DNA from: Armillaria gallica
Lineage: Eukaryota > Basidiomycota > Agaricomycetes > Agaricales > Physalacriaceae
Assembly (NCBI GenBank): GCA_037576215.1
Contig: JBANDB010000011.1
Coordinates: forward strand, 1,240,001-1,304,000
Direction of reading: 5' to 3'
Length of the DNA: 64,000 bases
Below, piece by piece: positions 1 to 11,436 of this stretch (position 1 is its first letter; each line of letters begins with the position of its first letter). The notes under the pieces were generated by a model. The model ran no database searches, was not told the origin of the DNA, and worked only from the letters and a program-made list of their open reading frames with translations. Both the position numbers and the translations under genes were made by a program.

Positions 1-265
1 CTTCTTCTCACAATGCTGCCATTGTTGTGCGCTGCTCTCCATCACGATATCATTCTTATCCTGTATCACCCCGTTCAGCTGCCTCATCATCTCTGTTTTC
101 GACACGGGAAGGGCAGCGGTGAGGTCCATTTTCCTATTCTCGAACTCTCACTGATGCCTATGACGACCTCGCGATTTCATATTTCGATGGTACCAAGATG
201 ATCTGACACATCATGGCTGTCCTCAACGCCTACACCCCGCTGTGCCCAGCACATCTGTGGGGTTT
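1..265 (+). repeat. Dispersed repeat, partial copy (3' end)
   Basis: This resembles the 3' ends of the two longer copies at about 945-2235 and 4440-5715: a C-rich stretch with a 'caccccgttcag...' segment, then a 'gcggtgaggtccatttt' block. No open frame is convincing. It is cut by the window start. The boundaries were judged by eye, so identity to the other copies is approximate. Confidence 0.45.
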
Positions 266-944
266 CTTTTCAAATTTTTTTAATATTGATTACACTACTT
301 TCATGTATATAATATGGTGTAGCAAATGCATTTTCAAGCAATGAAACTGGTGAATTCAATGTCTTTTGGACTTTGCCGGAAAAACAACTTGAGAACAAAT
401 GCCTACGGTACTATGGGTCGTCAACATTTTATGAGGCAGGGAAGAGTACCTAGAAGTATTAAAGTATAGTAGATTGAGATATAGTTCAACTTTGGTGGCC
501 TACAGAGGAATCTATCAGTGAAAATACTCATATTGAATTAAAATCATATTAAAATCACTAGGTAATGGGATTCAGCAACTCATAGTGAGCCACACAAAAG
601 GTGGCTTCAAAACTCGGACGTTCCATATACACATGTATTAGTAGATCTGGATGGATGGGATCGGTCTAATCAGCAGTATTATATATAAATTTGAATATGC
701 GACAATTCTTCTACAGTTAGAGCAAGCACAGAGCTGCACGGAGGGGTATCTTATTGAAAAAGCCTCAAAATGTAAGAGAAGTACCATTAAATATCAGATA
801 TCCGCTTCCTATTGCATTCCGGTCTACCAAATTGTACATATATATACAATAGACACTCACAATTGAACATCCCGAAAGCTCATGGGACGTCGGAATGAGT
901 GGTTCGAGCAGCAGACAAATTCTGAGCTCTCATTCCGCACACTC
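266..944. other. AT-rich intergenic stretch
   Basis: No gene, RNA or clear repeat is visible here. The sequence is AT-rich with only short shadow frames. It separates two copies of the dispersed repeat. Confidence 0.4.
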
Positions 945-2235
945 GATCATCATGGTCCAACCAACCGAGCAGAGATCGAGTGGCTGTGCCTCTTCTTTGG
1001 TGGTCTTTTACCACTGTCTCGAACATGACGATGCCCCGTCTGTTCGCCTGACAGCCCTCTCATGGGCATAAAAAGGTATGTCATTATTTCTCTTCATACT
1101 TACTATTATTTTAGATACTTTTTACGCATCCGGCAGCCCCAAGAGCCCCGGATAGCAACTGTTCCACCCCCCACCACAGCACGTAAGCCCTCAGACGAGG
1201 CAGTGCTTCTCGTGGCTCCAGGACACCCAAGATATCCTCCAGCATTCGATGACAACGATGCCATCCTTCAACGACCCCTGCCAATCCAGTAAATACGCCC
1301 CCCCAACCCCATTCCAACCGACTCAGCCTACCCAGTATCAACATTGAGGGAAATCGCCGTCGAGCACGAGCTTCCTACGCCTCAATGACCTGTAATACTC
1401 TGGAAGATGCCATATCGGCCACCATCTGGGAGCAGGAGCATAATTCCCACAGACGAACAACAACAACAACAACAACAACAAATGGAGCGACAACAGCAAA
1501 GGACAGGGCTTATCACGCTCTGTTGCTGGACCATGGGAAGACATGGGGAAAGGCTCGCGGGAGCAGTAGGAGATGCAGGAAGGCTGCGAGAGGGTGGGAG
1601 GGTCTGAGCGAGAGGGCGGGAGGAAGATTGAGACGTTGACAGTTAATGACGGCAACAACAACAAAACGCTTGCGGGAATGAATAGGCGACTTGGGGGTGC
1701 ATCGAATGCACCTTGAAATATGGCTGTGCAGCCCCACGACCCCCGCGGCTGCCCACCCCATCCCCAACCAACATCGGGCTGCCCCACGCCAATGAGGTCG
1801 CCTACGCACCGCAGACTGGTGCATCTCTCATTATTTGAGTGGGGGATTATGACTCTGTGGTCGTTTTCTTTCTGGACATCGTCATCGCCGTACACCCGCC
1901 CACCATCCCGACGTCTGCCTTTTAGACATTGTATCACCCCTTACAGCCCCACCGCTCTTGTAACGACCTCACTTTCAACAACATGGAATGCAATGGTGAT
2001 GTCCATTTTATTGGATTGGCCCTCATCGCTGTCAAACAGCCGTCAACATCGCCTGGCCAGCTTTTTGGCGCTCCGCCTGCAGGCTATCACCCCCAATTCT
2101 CAAGCAGCCTCGTCTTTCAATAGCAAGGGTATTGACGTCACCGACGACACCATGCACGACCCTGTCCCTGGCGCCTATGTCCCACATGCACGGCACAACG
2201 ACAGTCATTTTTTTTGTGCATTTTTTTCAGCCCAA
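945..2235 (+). repeat. Dispersed repeat, long copy A
   Basis: This aligns by eye with 4440-5715. Shared landmarks in the same order are 'catggtcc', 'gagtggctgtgc', a 'taaaaaggtatg' block followed about 40 bp later by 'ttttagatactttttac', then 'ccccaagagcccc', and in the 3' half a run with 'gcccaccccatcc' and 'tttgagtggggga'. The 'aaaaaggtatg...ttttag' block looks like an intron, so the family may derive from a transcribed sequence. No long conserved frame is shared by the two copies, so I treat it as a non-coding dispersed repeat of unknown class. A short CAA/ACA microsatellite lies inside. Confidence 0.6.
1456..1482 (+). repeat. (ACA)n microsatellite
   Basis: About nine uninterrupted ACA trinucleotides lie inside repeat copy A and are absent at the matching place in copy B. 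Confidence 0.85.
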
Positions 2236-2330
2236 TAACTGTATATATTGTATTCATTATCATCTATTCCAACGGTTCTTTGGCCTAGGTGCTAGGGCTG
2301 CTCATTTCATGTCATAAATATGCATATTTT

Positions 2331-2349
2331 GGTTCGAATCCCGGTGGTG
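2331..2349 (+). other. tRNA-like B-box remnant
   Basis: GGTTCGAATCC is a good RNA polymerase III B box. The 'cccggtggtgt' and T-run after it look like the 3' end of a tRNA or tRNA-derived SINE. Upstream there is no matching acceptor strand and no clean D arm or anticodon arm, so this is not a functional tRNA gene. It lies just after repeat copy A. Confidence 0.3.
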
Positions 2350-3030
2350 TAAAATTTTTCTTCCAATCCAGTACATTTATGGGTTGAAAAAAAGGGTAAT
2401 CGTGTTGATAGAGCTATGGCGTATGTAGATGTTGTACATTAAATCTGAATACATTTGTTTTGTGGCAGGCCTAAAAAAAGCATGCTTGAAATAATAAAAA
2501 ATGGCATTGAAGAAATGTCAGAGCGGTGAAAAAACATCATAAAAAAAAAACATATGGAGGGGCTGACACTGGAAAAGGGATGGCATATTGAGGCAAACAT
2601 GCGAACCTGATCATCTCCAGAGGGAGGACAGGTGACAGCACCATCAAAGAGAGACAAAAATAAATTTCGCACATCAAACCTGTCAAAAATCACTGAGCTC
2701 GTACGACGCGTTGGTAACAAATCAAAAGAAGCTCTGCACATCAAAGAGATCACTGGAGAATTTGGGCCCAATTTGACAGCAAGGCGCTTGAAGGTGGGAG
2801 CGCACAGACTCGCGGCATTGAGCACATCAAACACATCGAGGAGGCAACTACACCCATGATGACGACATGTTATGTGTCACCTTCCCCTATACCCGGTGTG
2901 GATTCCTCTGCCAAAAATCCATTGCAATTGCAAGCAGTAATACATTGCGCCCAATTGCAAGTACAAGGGATTAATACATTATGGCTGTCTTACAGCTACA
3001 ATGGCTAATATATTGCTAGGCTTTTAATGG
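2350..3030. other. Probable 5' leader of the DIRS-like element
   Basis: No convincing gene. The stretch precedes the gag-like frame and holds A-rich runs and two copies of 'caattgcaag'. It should contain the 5' terminal repeat of the element, but nothing here visibly matches the core between the 3' repeats (11970-12506). The 5' end is therefore undefined or lost. Confidence 0.3.
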
Positions 3031-3897
3031 GTGGAAGAGCAGTCAGACGATGGCGGAGATGCTGACGAAGGACCAGGCCCTGCGAAAAGGCCACGGATTG
3101 ATGAATCCCAATTCCCATGGCAGCCTGTTAGGGAGATTAGCAGAGCACTCCTCCATCCCGAGTTACAGCGCACCCTCAAACTCATCGAGAACTACACTCT
3201 TGACCTCAAGGCTGCCAGGCGAAGCCTCACTAACTCTCCCGAATGCCCAGAATTTCCTGAAGAGCAGTGGCTCGCCCTCCTGGCAGGAAAAGCCATCAAT
3301 CTCGACTCTGTCTTCGCTGCTGACCATTCCACGTCGATCAATGAAGTCCAGACTCACAAGATATCTGAAGGAATTGCTATCCGCCTCACAGAAAACATGT
3401 CCAACCCTTCTGAGGCAAAAAGAGTCATCAGCAATGCAGATGAATGGACGACAACCTGGTACATGTACTCTCAAGCAGTCCTCCTTGCTTTCCCGCATCG
3501 GCACTGAGAACTCACCCTCTATCAGCAATACATGTCCTCCCTCTTCAGGACAACTGCTCTCCCACTCCACTGCCATGTATTCGTCCTCGATCGAGCCATT
3601 CGAAACAGAGTTGGAAGATGCCACAATATCCTCCTCTCAGAAATGGACAAGTTCAGAGATCTCAAGCGATCGCACATCTCACCTGCCGGTATGGCCTACC
3701 AGGAATTTGAGCAAAATCGTGCTGAATCCAGACCCAAGAGGAAGAGTGGGGAATGAGCGCAAAGCTTTGATGCCTGCAGGAGATGGAATGCTGGGGTATG
3801 CCCATCCTCCAATGGGAAATGCAGATATAAGCATGTGTGCTCCAACTGCAAGGGAGGACACACTGTCTCCGCTTGTCCAGGAAGAGCTTGAGGAGAA
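3031..3897 (+). pseudogene. Gag-like protein of the DIRS-like element
   Basis: Frame 1 encodes a hydrophilic start (EEQSDDGGDADEGPGPAKRP), a helical middle ending 'AFPHRH', and after about 240 codons a cysteine-rich tail. The tail has a CCCH-like array (C-X8-C-X6-C-X3-H, from CRRWNAGVC) followed by CSNCKGGHTVSAC, a C-X2-C-X3-H-X4-C knuckle, which suggests nucleic-acid binding as in retroelement Gag proteins. The frame is broken by in-frame TGA codons at 3505-3507 and 3754-3756 and ends at the TGA at 3895. The internal stops are consistent with CGA-to-TGA changes. The pol frame begins in frame 2 just downstream. Confidence 0.75.
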
Positions 3898-4161
3898 AAG
3901 GGAGTTTTTGGAAGGGAGGGGGAGATTTGAGAGGGGAGACAAGGGAGGAGACTGGGAGGAGGGAGATACAAGTTTTGCGCCCAAGTATAAGAGGGGGTTC
4001 GTTTTCTCGGCATCGGATACCGGGAAGAGTCGAGCCGCTGGGTGTACAGAATACGAGTTGCCAGTGCCACGGCCACCTGCTAGTGAATTTGAAAATGCAG
4101 GGGCAATCAAGACGATTAAAGATCATCCTCAATTGTTCAAACTCACCATGCCAATCAATGT
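3898..4161 (+). pseudogene. N-terminal fragment of the pol (RT) frame
   Basis: Frame 2 encodes a charged linker and then a segment with KYKRGFVFS, ELPVPRPPASEFENAGAIK and KDHPQLFKLTMPINV. In related fungal elements a stretch of this kind leads straight into the RT N-terminus. The next expected residues (DIFEKHLETHPNQ) appear only at about 6739, so the frame was split by an insertion after about 4161. Confidence 0.65.
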
Positions 4162-6735
4162 TACGAGTCCGAGTTTATGAGGATTCGTCCTTATGTGCTG
4201 CATTTTGATCCAGGACCCTTACTTTTAAGTTTTACCTTAGAATTCAACAGGACCAAACAAACACCTTTTATAGACAGTTATCTTTCAGAATATTCGTTGT
4301 GCTAAATAAACTAGAAGACAGCCATTTTGTTCATGCTTATGGTTTATAGAATGTATCAAAGAGTATATCTCACTAAATACTTGGGCTTCGGAGTGGGAGA
4401 ATAGAGTTGGGGATGCACGTCGAGGATATGTTGCGCTCGCCATGGTCCGATGTACCGAGTACCGGTTGAGTGGCTGTGCTGCTACTTTTCTTGGTCTTTT
4501 TACCACAAACCTCCCACCGCTGGGACGCCCATCTGTTCCCCGAATGGCCCTCTGGTGGGCGTAAAAAGGTATGCTATCATTATTTCAATATTTATTTTTA
4601 TTTTTAGATACTTTTTACACATCTGGCGGCCCCAAGAGCCCCAGATGGTGACTATTCCGCCACCAACCCCCATGTGTAAGCCCTTGAACAAGGCCATACT
4701 TTTCATAGCCCCAGAAGATGAATGAGATGGCCTCAGTACTCGACGACAATGCCCACCACCAACGATGCCTGCCAATACCGTCAATATGCCCCCCCGTCCC
4801 CATTCCAATCTGCCCCAGCACCCGCCACATGAACATCAAGACCAATCGCCTCCACACACTGATGGAGGGTATATGAATTGGCGACGATGAATCGGTGGAT
4901 CAATAATCGGCCATCATCTGAAAGTAGGGGCACGGTCGGCCGGATAGAGCCACAATGACGGCAACAAATTGGACGATGATGACGGTGACGACGAGAGAAC
5001 TGAAGGATCTCTGAGACGATGCATGGCCATGGTGGAGAATGGGTCTCGAATATGGGGGACGGTTGAGGATGCTGGAGTATGGGAGGTGGCTAGAAAGATC
5101 AAGTGGGATGGCGGGAGGAGAGTTGGGACCCAGATGGCTGACGACGACGATGGTGAACGATCCATTTTGGGCATCAATTATCGAATGGATGGCACACTGA
5201 ACATGCCAAGAACCATGGCTATGCGACCACCCGGATGCCCATCGCTGCCCACCCCATCCGCTCCAATATCAAGCGGCCCCGCGCCACCTAGCTCACCAAA
5301 TTCACGCATCTCCCATTCTTTGAGTGGGGGATCACGAATCTGAAGTTTATTTTCTCCCCCGATGCTGCTGTCGCTGCCTGCCCGCAATCTATTCCGACCC
5401 CCACCTTTCGCACCCCGTATCGCCCCCCTACAGCAGGGCCACTGTAACCAGGACCTCACCACCCCTGTTTATTACAAGGGGAATGCAGTGGTGAGGTTTA
5501 TTCATAGCTCTGACCCTGTCATCACCATAAAACTGTAGTCGAACCCGCCGTGCAACCTCTTCCGCATCCCGCCAGCCAAGTAGTACCCTACGCCACCCCA
5601 CGACCTTATGTTTTGACAACTACGGTGCCAAGGTCACCAACGATGTTATACTCATGGCCGCCTGTACCCTCAGTGCCCCGCCGCACCCCATACAATGGCA
5701 GGCTTTTTGTTTAAGTAATATTTTTCATGTCTTTACAAAGCTATACAGACCTTTATAGAAAATGTACCTGCTCCCAATCAATGTCTTCTGCTATGAAACG
5801 GACACAAATCCCATGTGCTATGAAAAGGAAGTTTGAGTTGAAAGTAACAAGCATACACACAAATGATATGGCACACGGGAGTTGGGAGGATTTCCTGGTG
5901 CGCACTTCCTTCCATCCCTGAGACGTCTCAACGGAATCTCAGAAGTCAATCTTGGTCAGCATACGTGTCAATCATTTTGTGCGGATGAGTGTAAGACTTG
6001 GCACATGTATGGCATCGTCTGGTTTTTGAGACAGACGACGATACAGACCTGTTGATCGGAGGGAGGGACGGTCTGCGACGCTCATTTCCTTTATAGACAG
6101 ATCTCCACCTGTCAGGGCGGACTAACCAGTGCTTCTGTAAGTTTCTGTATACATATACTGTTTTGGGCTCTGCTGATGGACAACAACACTAGCTGTCAGA
6201 AGATCACTACTATCTTGTTCTCATTCGACTTTACATCATCTCGAGTTCCGTTATATGTGGCAGGTATTTCATGGTGGCTCAACGTCTTGCACAGGTCCAT
6301 GGACAAACACTTAATAAATGGCAAAGCTAGGCAAGATGCCATCAGGGATAAGTTACCAATGATCTTGACGACCCCCATTACCATTTCCATCAGATCCTGC
6401 GCTCTCTACCAATTGCATGATCATTATCAGACACTCATCGCTGTTTCTGTCACTGATGAATACAATGGTGGCCTCTGTTTCCTCTCATGAGCTCATCCTA
6501 ACACTGTAGAGTGTCGTTGGCCTTGATGCTATATCTGTAGAAGAATGGTCAGTCAGGGGTAAACTAATGTGGATCTCAAGAGTTAAACTATACCTTACAA
6601 TAGTGCACAAATGTTACATACTGCAACCATAAAAAAGAAAACATATATTCTCATTCCTGTGCTGCCAGTCACTTACTCATTACTGGTCTTCAAAGTTCGG
6701 ACTCGTACCTGCTGTGCTTGCAATGGCCCACTTTG
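4162..6735. mobile_element. ~2.57-kb insertion splitting the RT frame
   Basis: The pol frame stops making sense after 'PINV' at about 4161 and resumes with 'DIFEKHLETHP' from about 6739. Nothing between belongs to the element. The insert contains dispersed-repeat copy B. A 10-bp inverted repeat ACGAGTCCGA lies at 4163-4172 and, reversed, at 6697-6706, near but not exactly at both ends. I could not define a clean target duplication, so the class is unknown, and more than one insertion may be present. Confidence 0.55.
4440..5715 (+). repeat. Dispersed repeat, long copy B
   Basis: Same family as 945-2235, with the landmarks listed there in the same order and orientation ('gtaaaaaggtatg', 'ttttagatactttttac', 'ccccaagagcccc', 'tttgagtggggga'). 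It lies inside the insertion that split the retroelement RT frame, so this copy arrived after the retroelement. The interval 5716-6720 after it holds no gene I recognise. Confidence 0.6.
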
Positions 6736-8426
6736 GCTAAGTCGACATTTTTGAGAAGCACCTTGAAACTCATCCGAACCAAGACTTTGTTCGTTCTGTG
6801 GTCACCGCCCTCAAAGAAGGATTCTGGCCCTGGGCAAACACACAGCACCTGGAAGAGTTTCCCATGACTTGGGATAATTCAAGGATGGATCCCCGATCTG
6901 TAATGGAACAGGAGTTCATTAACAGATACTGGGATGAAGAAATCAAAGCAGGACATTTCTCAGAACCTTTTGGTCCTGACTTGCTACCAGGGATGTATAG
7001 CACCCCAGTCCACGCCATGCCAAAACCTCATTCTGATGACTTTCGCATGGTTTCCAACATGTCGGCCAGTTCTTACGCTCCAAACCAGATGATTTGCCAT
7101 TCTGACATCGCTGGTTCTTGCCTCGATGGCCTTCATACACTATTCTCTGCCATCCTGCGATACCGACAGAAGTCCCCAGAGAATGCTCGAAAGACCCTCA
7201 TCGTCTTCAAGTCTGACGTGTCAAAAGCCTACAGGCTCTGTCCGATGCACCTGTTGTGGCAACTCAAACAGGTGGTGACGACCGGGTACCTCACCAGCAA
7301 GCAGAAAGCTGCTGGGAAGGTTGAAACCTTAGTCAGAACTGTAGATTGCAACAACAATTTTGGGGGGAGAGGATCTGGCCGCATTTGGTATAGCGTCAAT
7401 GGTCTTGTCACCTGGATAGCGATCAACATTGAAGATATCAAAGACCTTGGCTGCTACGTCGACGATGACTTTGGCTTCGATGAATGGGGAGAACTAGAGC
7501 ATTACGAGCCTTATGACATGTTTTATCCTTCAAAACAGACAAGACTACTCAGACTTTGGGACTGACTGGGGGTGCCACACAGCAAACCAAAGCAACTGTA
7601 TGGCTTGCAATTGGTGGTCATTGGTTTTGACGTTGATCCGAATGCGATGACAGCCACTATGCCAAATGATTCGAAGTCGGAGCTTATCCTCGCTATCCGG
7701 CATTTTGCCGCGTCAAACCGCCGTAACTTGCAAGAGTATCAGCAGATTGCGGGGTGGTCCAACTGGTCGTTCAATGTCTTCCCCCTCTTGAAACCCGGGT
7801 TATGCAACGTGTACGCGAAGATGCAGGGCAAGATGAACCCCTTCGCAGGAATAGCTCTCAACAAAGCTGTGAAAGATGATCTCAACTGGCTGGCGGACCA
7901 CATCGAAGAATCAGATGGAATTTGCTGTTTTGACACCATGGCCTGGGACCTGATCATGGATGCTACAATCACTGTCCTCTGCGATGCGTGCCTGGATGGG
8001 ATGGGGTTCTGGGTCCCGAAAATAGCCTGTGGTTTCGTCTGCCCTACACCCAAGTTACTGGATGGCGATGAAATCATCTTCTTCTTTGAAGCCTTGTGTG
8101 TTTGCTCTGCGATTCACTGGATTGCGAACACTCTATCCCCCGAGTTGCGGAGACATGTCATGATTTTCATGGACAACACCAACACGGTCGACATTTTTAA
8201 TTCACTGAGAGCCTCGCCAACTTATAATCCCATACTCAAATCAGCTATCGACGTGATGATCAGCCACCACATTGACTTGAGGGTGCTTCACATCCCAGGC
8301 TCCGAGAACAATGTTGCGGACGCTCTGTCGCGTTCACAGTTCTCGAAGGCTCGGAGTTTGGTCCCTCGCCTCATAGTCTACCCGTTTAAACCCCCTCAAG
8401 ACGTGCTGGGGGCATCAAGATGTTGA
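6723..8426 (+). pseudogene. Reverse transcriptase / RNase H of the DIRS-like element
   Basis: The RT begins around VDIFEKHLETHPNQ and FWPWA. The fingers region has GMYSTPVHAMPKPHSDDFRM, the palm has the first Asp in FKSDVSKAYRLCP, and CYVDDDF carries the YxDD catalytic pair at about 7455-7475. RNase H follows, with an Asp in VLCDACLDGMGFW (about 7975-8010), a Glu in FFEALCVCSAIHW, MDNTNTV, and a final Asp in NNVADALSRS. The frame has an in-frame TAA at 6738 (at the insertion edge) and TGA at 7563-7565 between 'LWD' and 'LGVPHS'. It ends in 'LGASRC' overlapping the recombinase frame by a few bases. The catalytic motifs survive but the protein cannot be made whole. Confidence 0.85.
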
Positions 8427-9191
8427 TTGACGTTACTCCTGGGTCTCGACAAAGGGCTCGTGAACCCTGGACCTTGGAGAAACTCTATCACGAGCGGTGC
8501 CTTGCCCTTGGCTCTGCAATTGACACCGCGACTCTTGGCCCCTACAACTCTGCTTTGAATTCCTACATCACCTTCTGTAAAATCCATGACTTCCCTGTGA
8601 AACCAACAACAGACAGCATGAGCTATTTTATTGTCTTCATGTGCGCCCACATAAAGCCCGATTCCGTCTCTACATACCTATCTGGAATCTGCAATTGCCT
8701 TGAACCTTTCTTCCCAGACGTGCGCGAAGTGAGGAACTCGCCCATCGTCAGCCGTACACTCAAAGGTTGCAAGAGACTGAAGGGATCCGAAGTCAAAAGA
8801 AAGTCCCATTATCCCCCGATAACATGCGCCACGCAATCAAAACCCTCGGCAGCTCTTCTGATTACGACGATTGCCTTTTCCTTGCCCTACTAGTGACTGG
8901 ATTCAACAGCCTCCTGCGCCTCGCCGAACTCAGCATGCCTGACTCGAAGAAAGCTCGGAATTGGAGGAAGATCACCCGGAGAACAACTGTTGAATGGCTA
9001 CCTGAAGGCTACGCCTTTTTCTTGCCAGCGCACAAGGCCGATACCGCATTCGAGGGCAACAAAGTCATCATACCATCTGACGACGACGCTTCCTTCAATC
9101 CCCTTCCCATTTTTCGATGCTATCTCGCCTTACGTGATGCTCAGCACATTGTACACCCTGCACTATGGATCATGGCGGCTGGATCTGTACC
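8420..9191 (+). pseudogene. Tyrosine recombinase, 5' part
   Basis: The N-terminal SAM-like domain starts near TPGSRQRAREPWTLEKLY and includes YNSALNSYITFCK and VSTYLSGICNCL. The frame slips by one base at about 8802 (frame 2 'VKRK' to frame 1 'KVPLSPDNMR'). The catalytic domain then begins with LLRLAELSMP, whose Arg is the first catalytic residue. The frame is interrupted in the codons for 'GSVP' by the 2386-bp TIR element at 9192 and resumes at 11582. It carries out the strand exchange used for integration in this class of elements. Confidence 0.8.
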
Positions 9192-10214
9192 CTATGGAAT
9201 ACAAGACTGGTACGCTCCGGTTATATGTATAGCCGGTGTGTGTGTGTATTTGTTCTTGCTATACATGGTAGTAGGACCTCAGACACATTGATTTTGCTAT
9301 ATTAATACATATATAGAAAGAATATCAGTTGTGACTAAGATGCATGCATCTGTGACCGTGTTTAAATATTAGCATTTATACTGCAGATCTTCATCTCATC
9401 TCTTCTCTTCTCTTCTCAGTTGGCTTGGTTTTATTCTATCTTTATGTTTTCCTATTCCTCTGCATAGCTGTTTTGTGCTCACACATTTCAGATGTTGTGC
9501 AGCTGATTTCTTCTGTGGAACTTGTAGGGATGTCCACTGTTACTGTTATGTATACCAGAATGACATTTGCAATCATTATTATTTTCCAGTATTCCTCAAC
9601 TTTGAACTTGCTTCAACTTCTTTGTCCTGACAGCAAAAGCCCATGACTAATATATGCTTATGGCAATTAGACTTGCATAAAATATGTTTTAAATTCAATA
9701 ACAGATCAAGTTGATAATAATATAATTTAACATTGGTCAGATAATAAGAGATATAATGTGACAGGTCCGTGATAAATAGCAATTAAAGCAAATAAACTGA
9801 ACTGTGCCACCTCTAGATCTCATTGAAACAGCAAATAACATTGTGACTGTGACTATAGTCACATGTAGATGAAGCTCTTTGTCACATCATGTGACCTGTC
9901 ACGCATCGAGCCCGATGACTGCTTAGTCATATATATAAGTCATCGAGCTGGGCTTTTATTATTATAAAATATAAACTAAAAATTATTATTCTTTTATTCC
10001 ACATACATTTAGATAAATCATAAACTAACTTCCTTCCTTCCAGCACCCCCTTGGCCTGACCCAGACATCACTAAGAATTTTAGGCATGTCTAACACCTCC
10101 AACTCTAACCTAAGCAACTGACCACTCTTTCCACCATTCAAATGTTGATTATAAGCAACACAATCAATCCTCTTTTATTCCTTACCTTTATTGCTTCCAT
10201 ACATGGAGCTACAG

Positions 10215-11436
10215 TCACTACTGGGGCATATCAGTGGGTATGCCTGAAAGATGGCAGGTAAACACTGGCATGTATTTATATAGATTTTTTTGAGCGTAAA
10301 AAACTGTACTATAAAAACCTGATAAAATACTATCTGCTTCCTTTCTAATCTTTACCTTGGTGTTTTGGCACATGTTTTTGCTATGAATTATCTTGTTGGA
10401 GATATCATGGGAAGCCACAAGAAGAGTGTAGAAGGTTTAAGTTGGCATGATGCCAGATGACCTTGGGACCGATACTTACTGCTTATGGATGAGTTTAGTA
10501 AAACATTCTAGATAGTTTTCATAGTATAAATACAGGCTCTGTAGGAGCCAGAGAATATTGGAATTGCAAGGCTCGGGACCATGAAATGAGCAAGAGGAAA
10601 GGGTGTTGTATATCCGTTGCAAACAAGATGGCATATACTACTCAAGTACAGTCCTTTTATACGACAATTCTAACTAAAAGCTGCGGATATAAGCAACAAA
10701 TACATACAACTAATGAAAGAATAATGGCAAGACATTAACAAGTGGCAACTGGTAAGATGAGCACTTCAACAGTTAATGATCAGCACTGTCGCTTGGTAAC
10801 GATGTGAGCTCAAATATCAAACAGAGAATACAAGTTCATTAGTCTGGCTTTACCAGCCACTAGTCTACCCACTGTGAACCTAGCGTTTCCAACATATCTA
10901 AATAAGTACATGATGCTATTTGTGTCGTGTCTAAGTCTTATTGCCTATAAATGATATTAGGTGTTGATATTAGGTGTTTATACCCTGTATTTCTGATCGT
11001 GTTGTTGTTCTAAAAATACCTGAGCAAAGATGCTGTGTGTTACTGCAGGTATTTCTTGTGGTGTTTATGGTAGGAAACACCTGGTCTTTCCTTTGTTTTA
11101 TAGGTGTTTCCTTGCATAAACACCTCAAAGAAATACCAATCATCATATATGATATAATTGCTCATAACAAAGAACACAATTGGAAACCCAGGGTATAAAC
11201 ACCTAATATCATTTACAGGCAATAAAACACAGCATGAATGACATCATGTACTTATTTAGATAATTCGTAGCAAAAACATGTGCCAAAACACCAAGGTAAA
11301 TATTAGAAAGGAAGCAGATAGTATTTTACCAGGTTTTTATGGTACAGTTTTTTACGCTCAAAAAAATCTATATAAATACATGCCAGTGTTTACCTGCCAT
11401 CTTTCAGGCATAAACACCGACATGCCCCAGCAGTGA
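10215..11436. mobile_element. Foldback (palindromic) element, ~716 bp plus nested LTR
   Basis: Left arm 10215-10393 and right arm 11260-11436 are near-perfect reverse complements (for example TCACTACTGGGGCAT against ATGCCCCAGCAGTGA, and 'aggtaaacactggcatg'). The pairing continues inward after the solo LTR: 10895-10915 pairs with 11240-11264, and 10940-10990 pairs with 11190-11225. The centre lies near 11085. Without the LTR the element is about 716 bp and almost wholly self-complementary. GTGTTTA/TAAACAC motifs recur along both arms. No frame and no clear target duplication are visible. Confidence 0.85.
10394..10894. mobile_element. Solo LTR, 501 bp, TATCT duplication
   Basis: It starts TGTTGGAGATATC and ends GCGTTTCCAACA, giving TG...CA ends with a 7-bp terminal inverted repeat TGTTGGA/TCCAACA. 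It is flanked by TATCT at 10389-10393 and 10895-10899. The unoccupied site is visible in the opposite foldback arm ('aattatctaaataag' in reverse complement), which proves the insertion. The size and TGTTGGA start suggest a Ty1/copia-type LTR. No internal retroelement sequence remains, so it is a recombined solo LTR. Confidence 0.9.

Noticed and set aside
1338..1937. A 199-codon minus-strand frame
   Set aside because: It lies wholly in repeat copy A, is not conserved in copy B, and has low-complexity Leu and Arg runs from the microsatellite.
2331..2349. A functional tRNA gene
   Set aside because: Only the B box and 3' tail are present. No acceptor pairing or anticodon arm.
3662..4132. Three overlapping 120-156-codon minus-strand frames
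   Set aside because: They are shadows of the gag/pol frames on the opposite strand, with composition typical of antisense reading.
10215..11436. CRISPR-like array from repeated GTGTTTA motifs
   Set aside because: The spacing is irregular, the genome is eukaryotic, and the repeats are explained by the palindrome.
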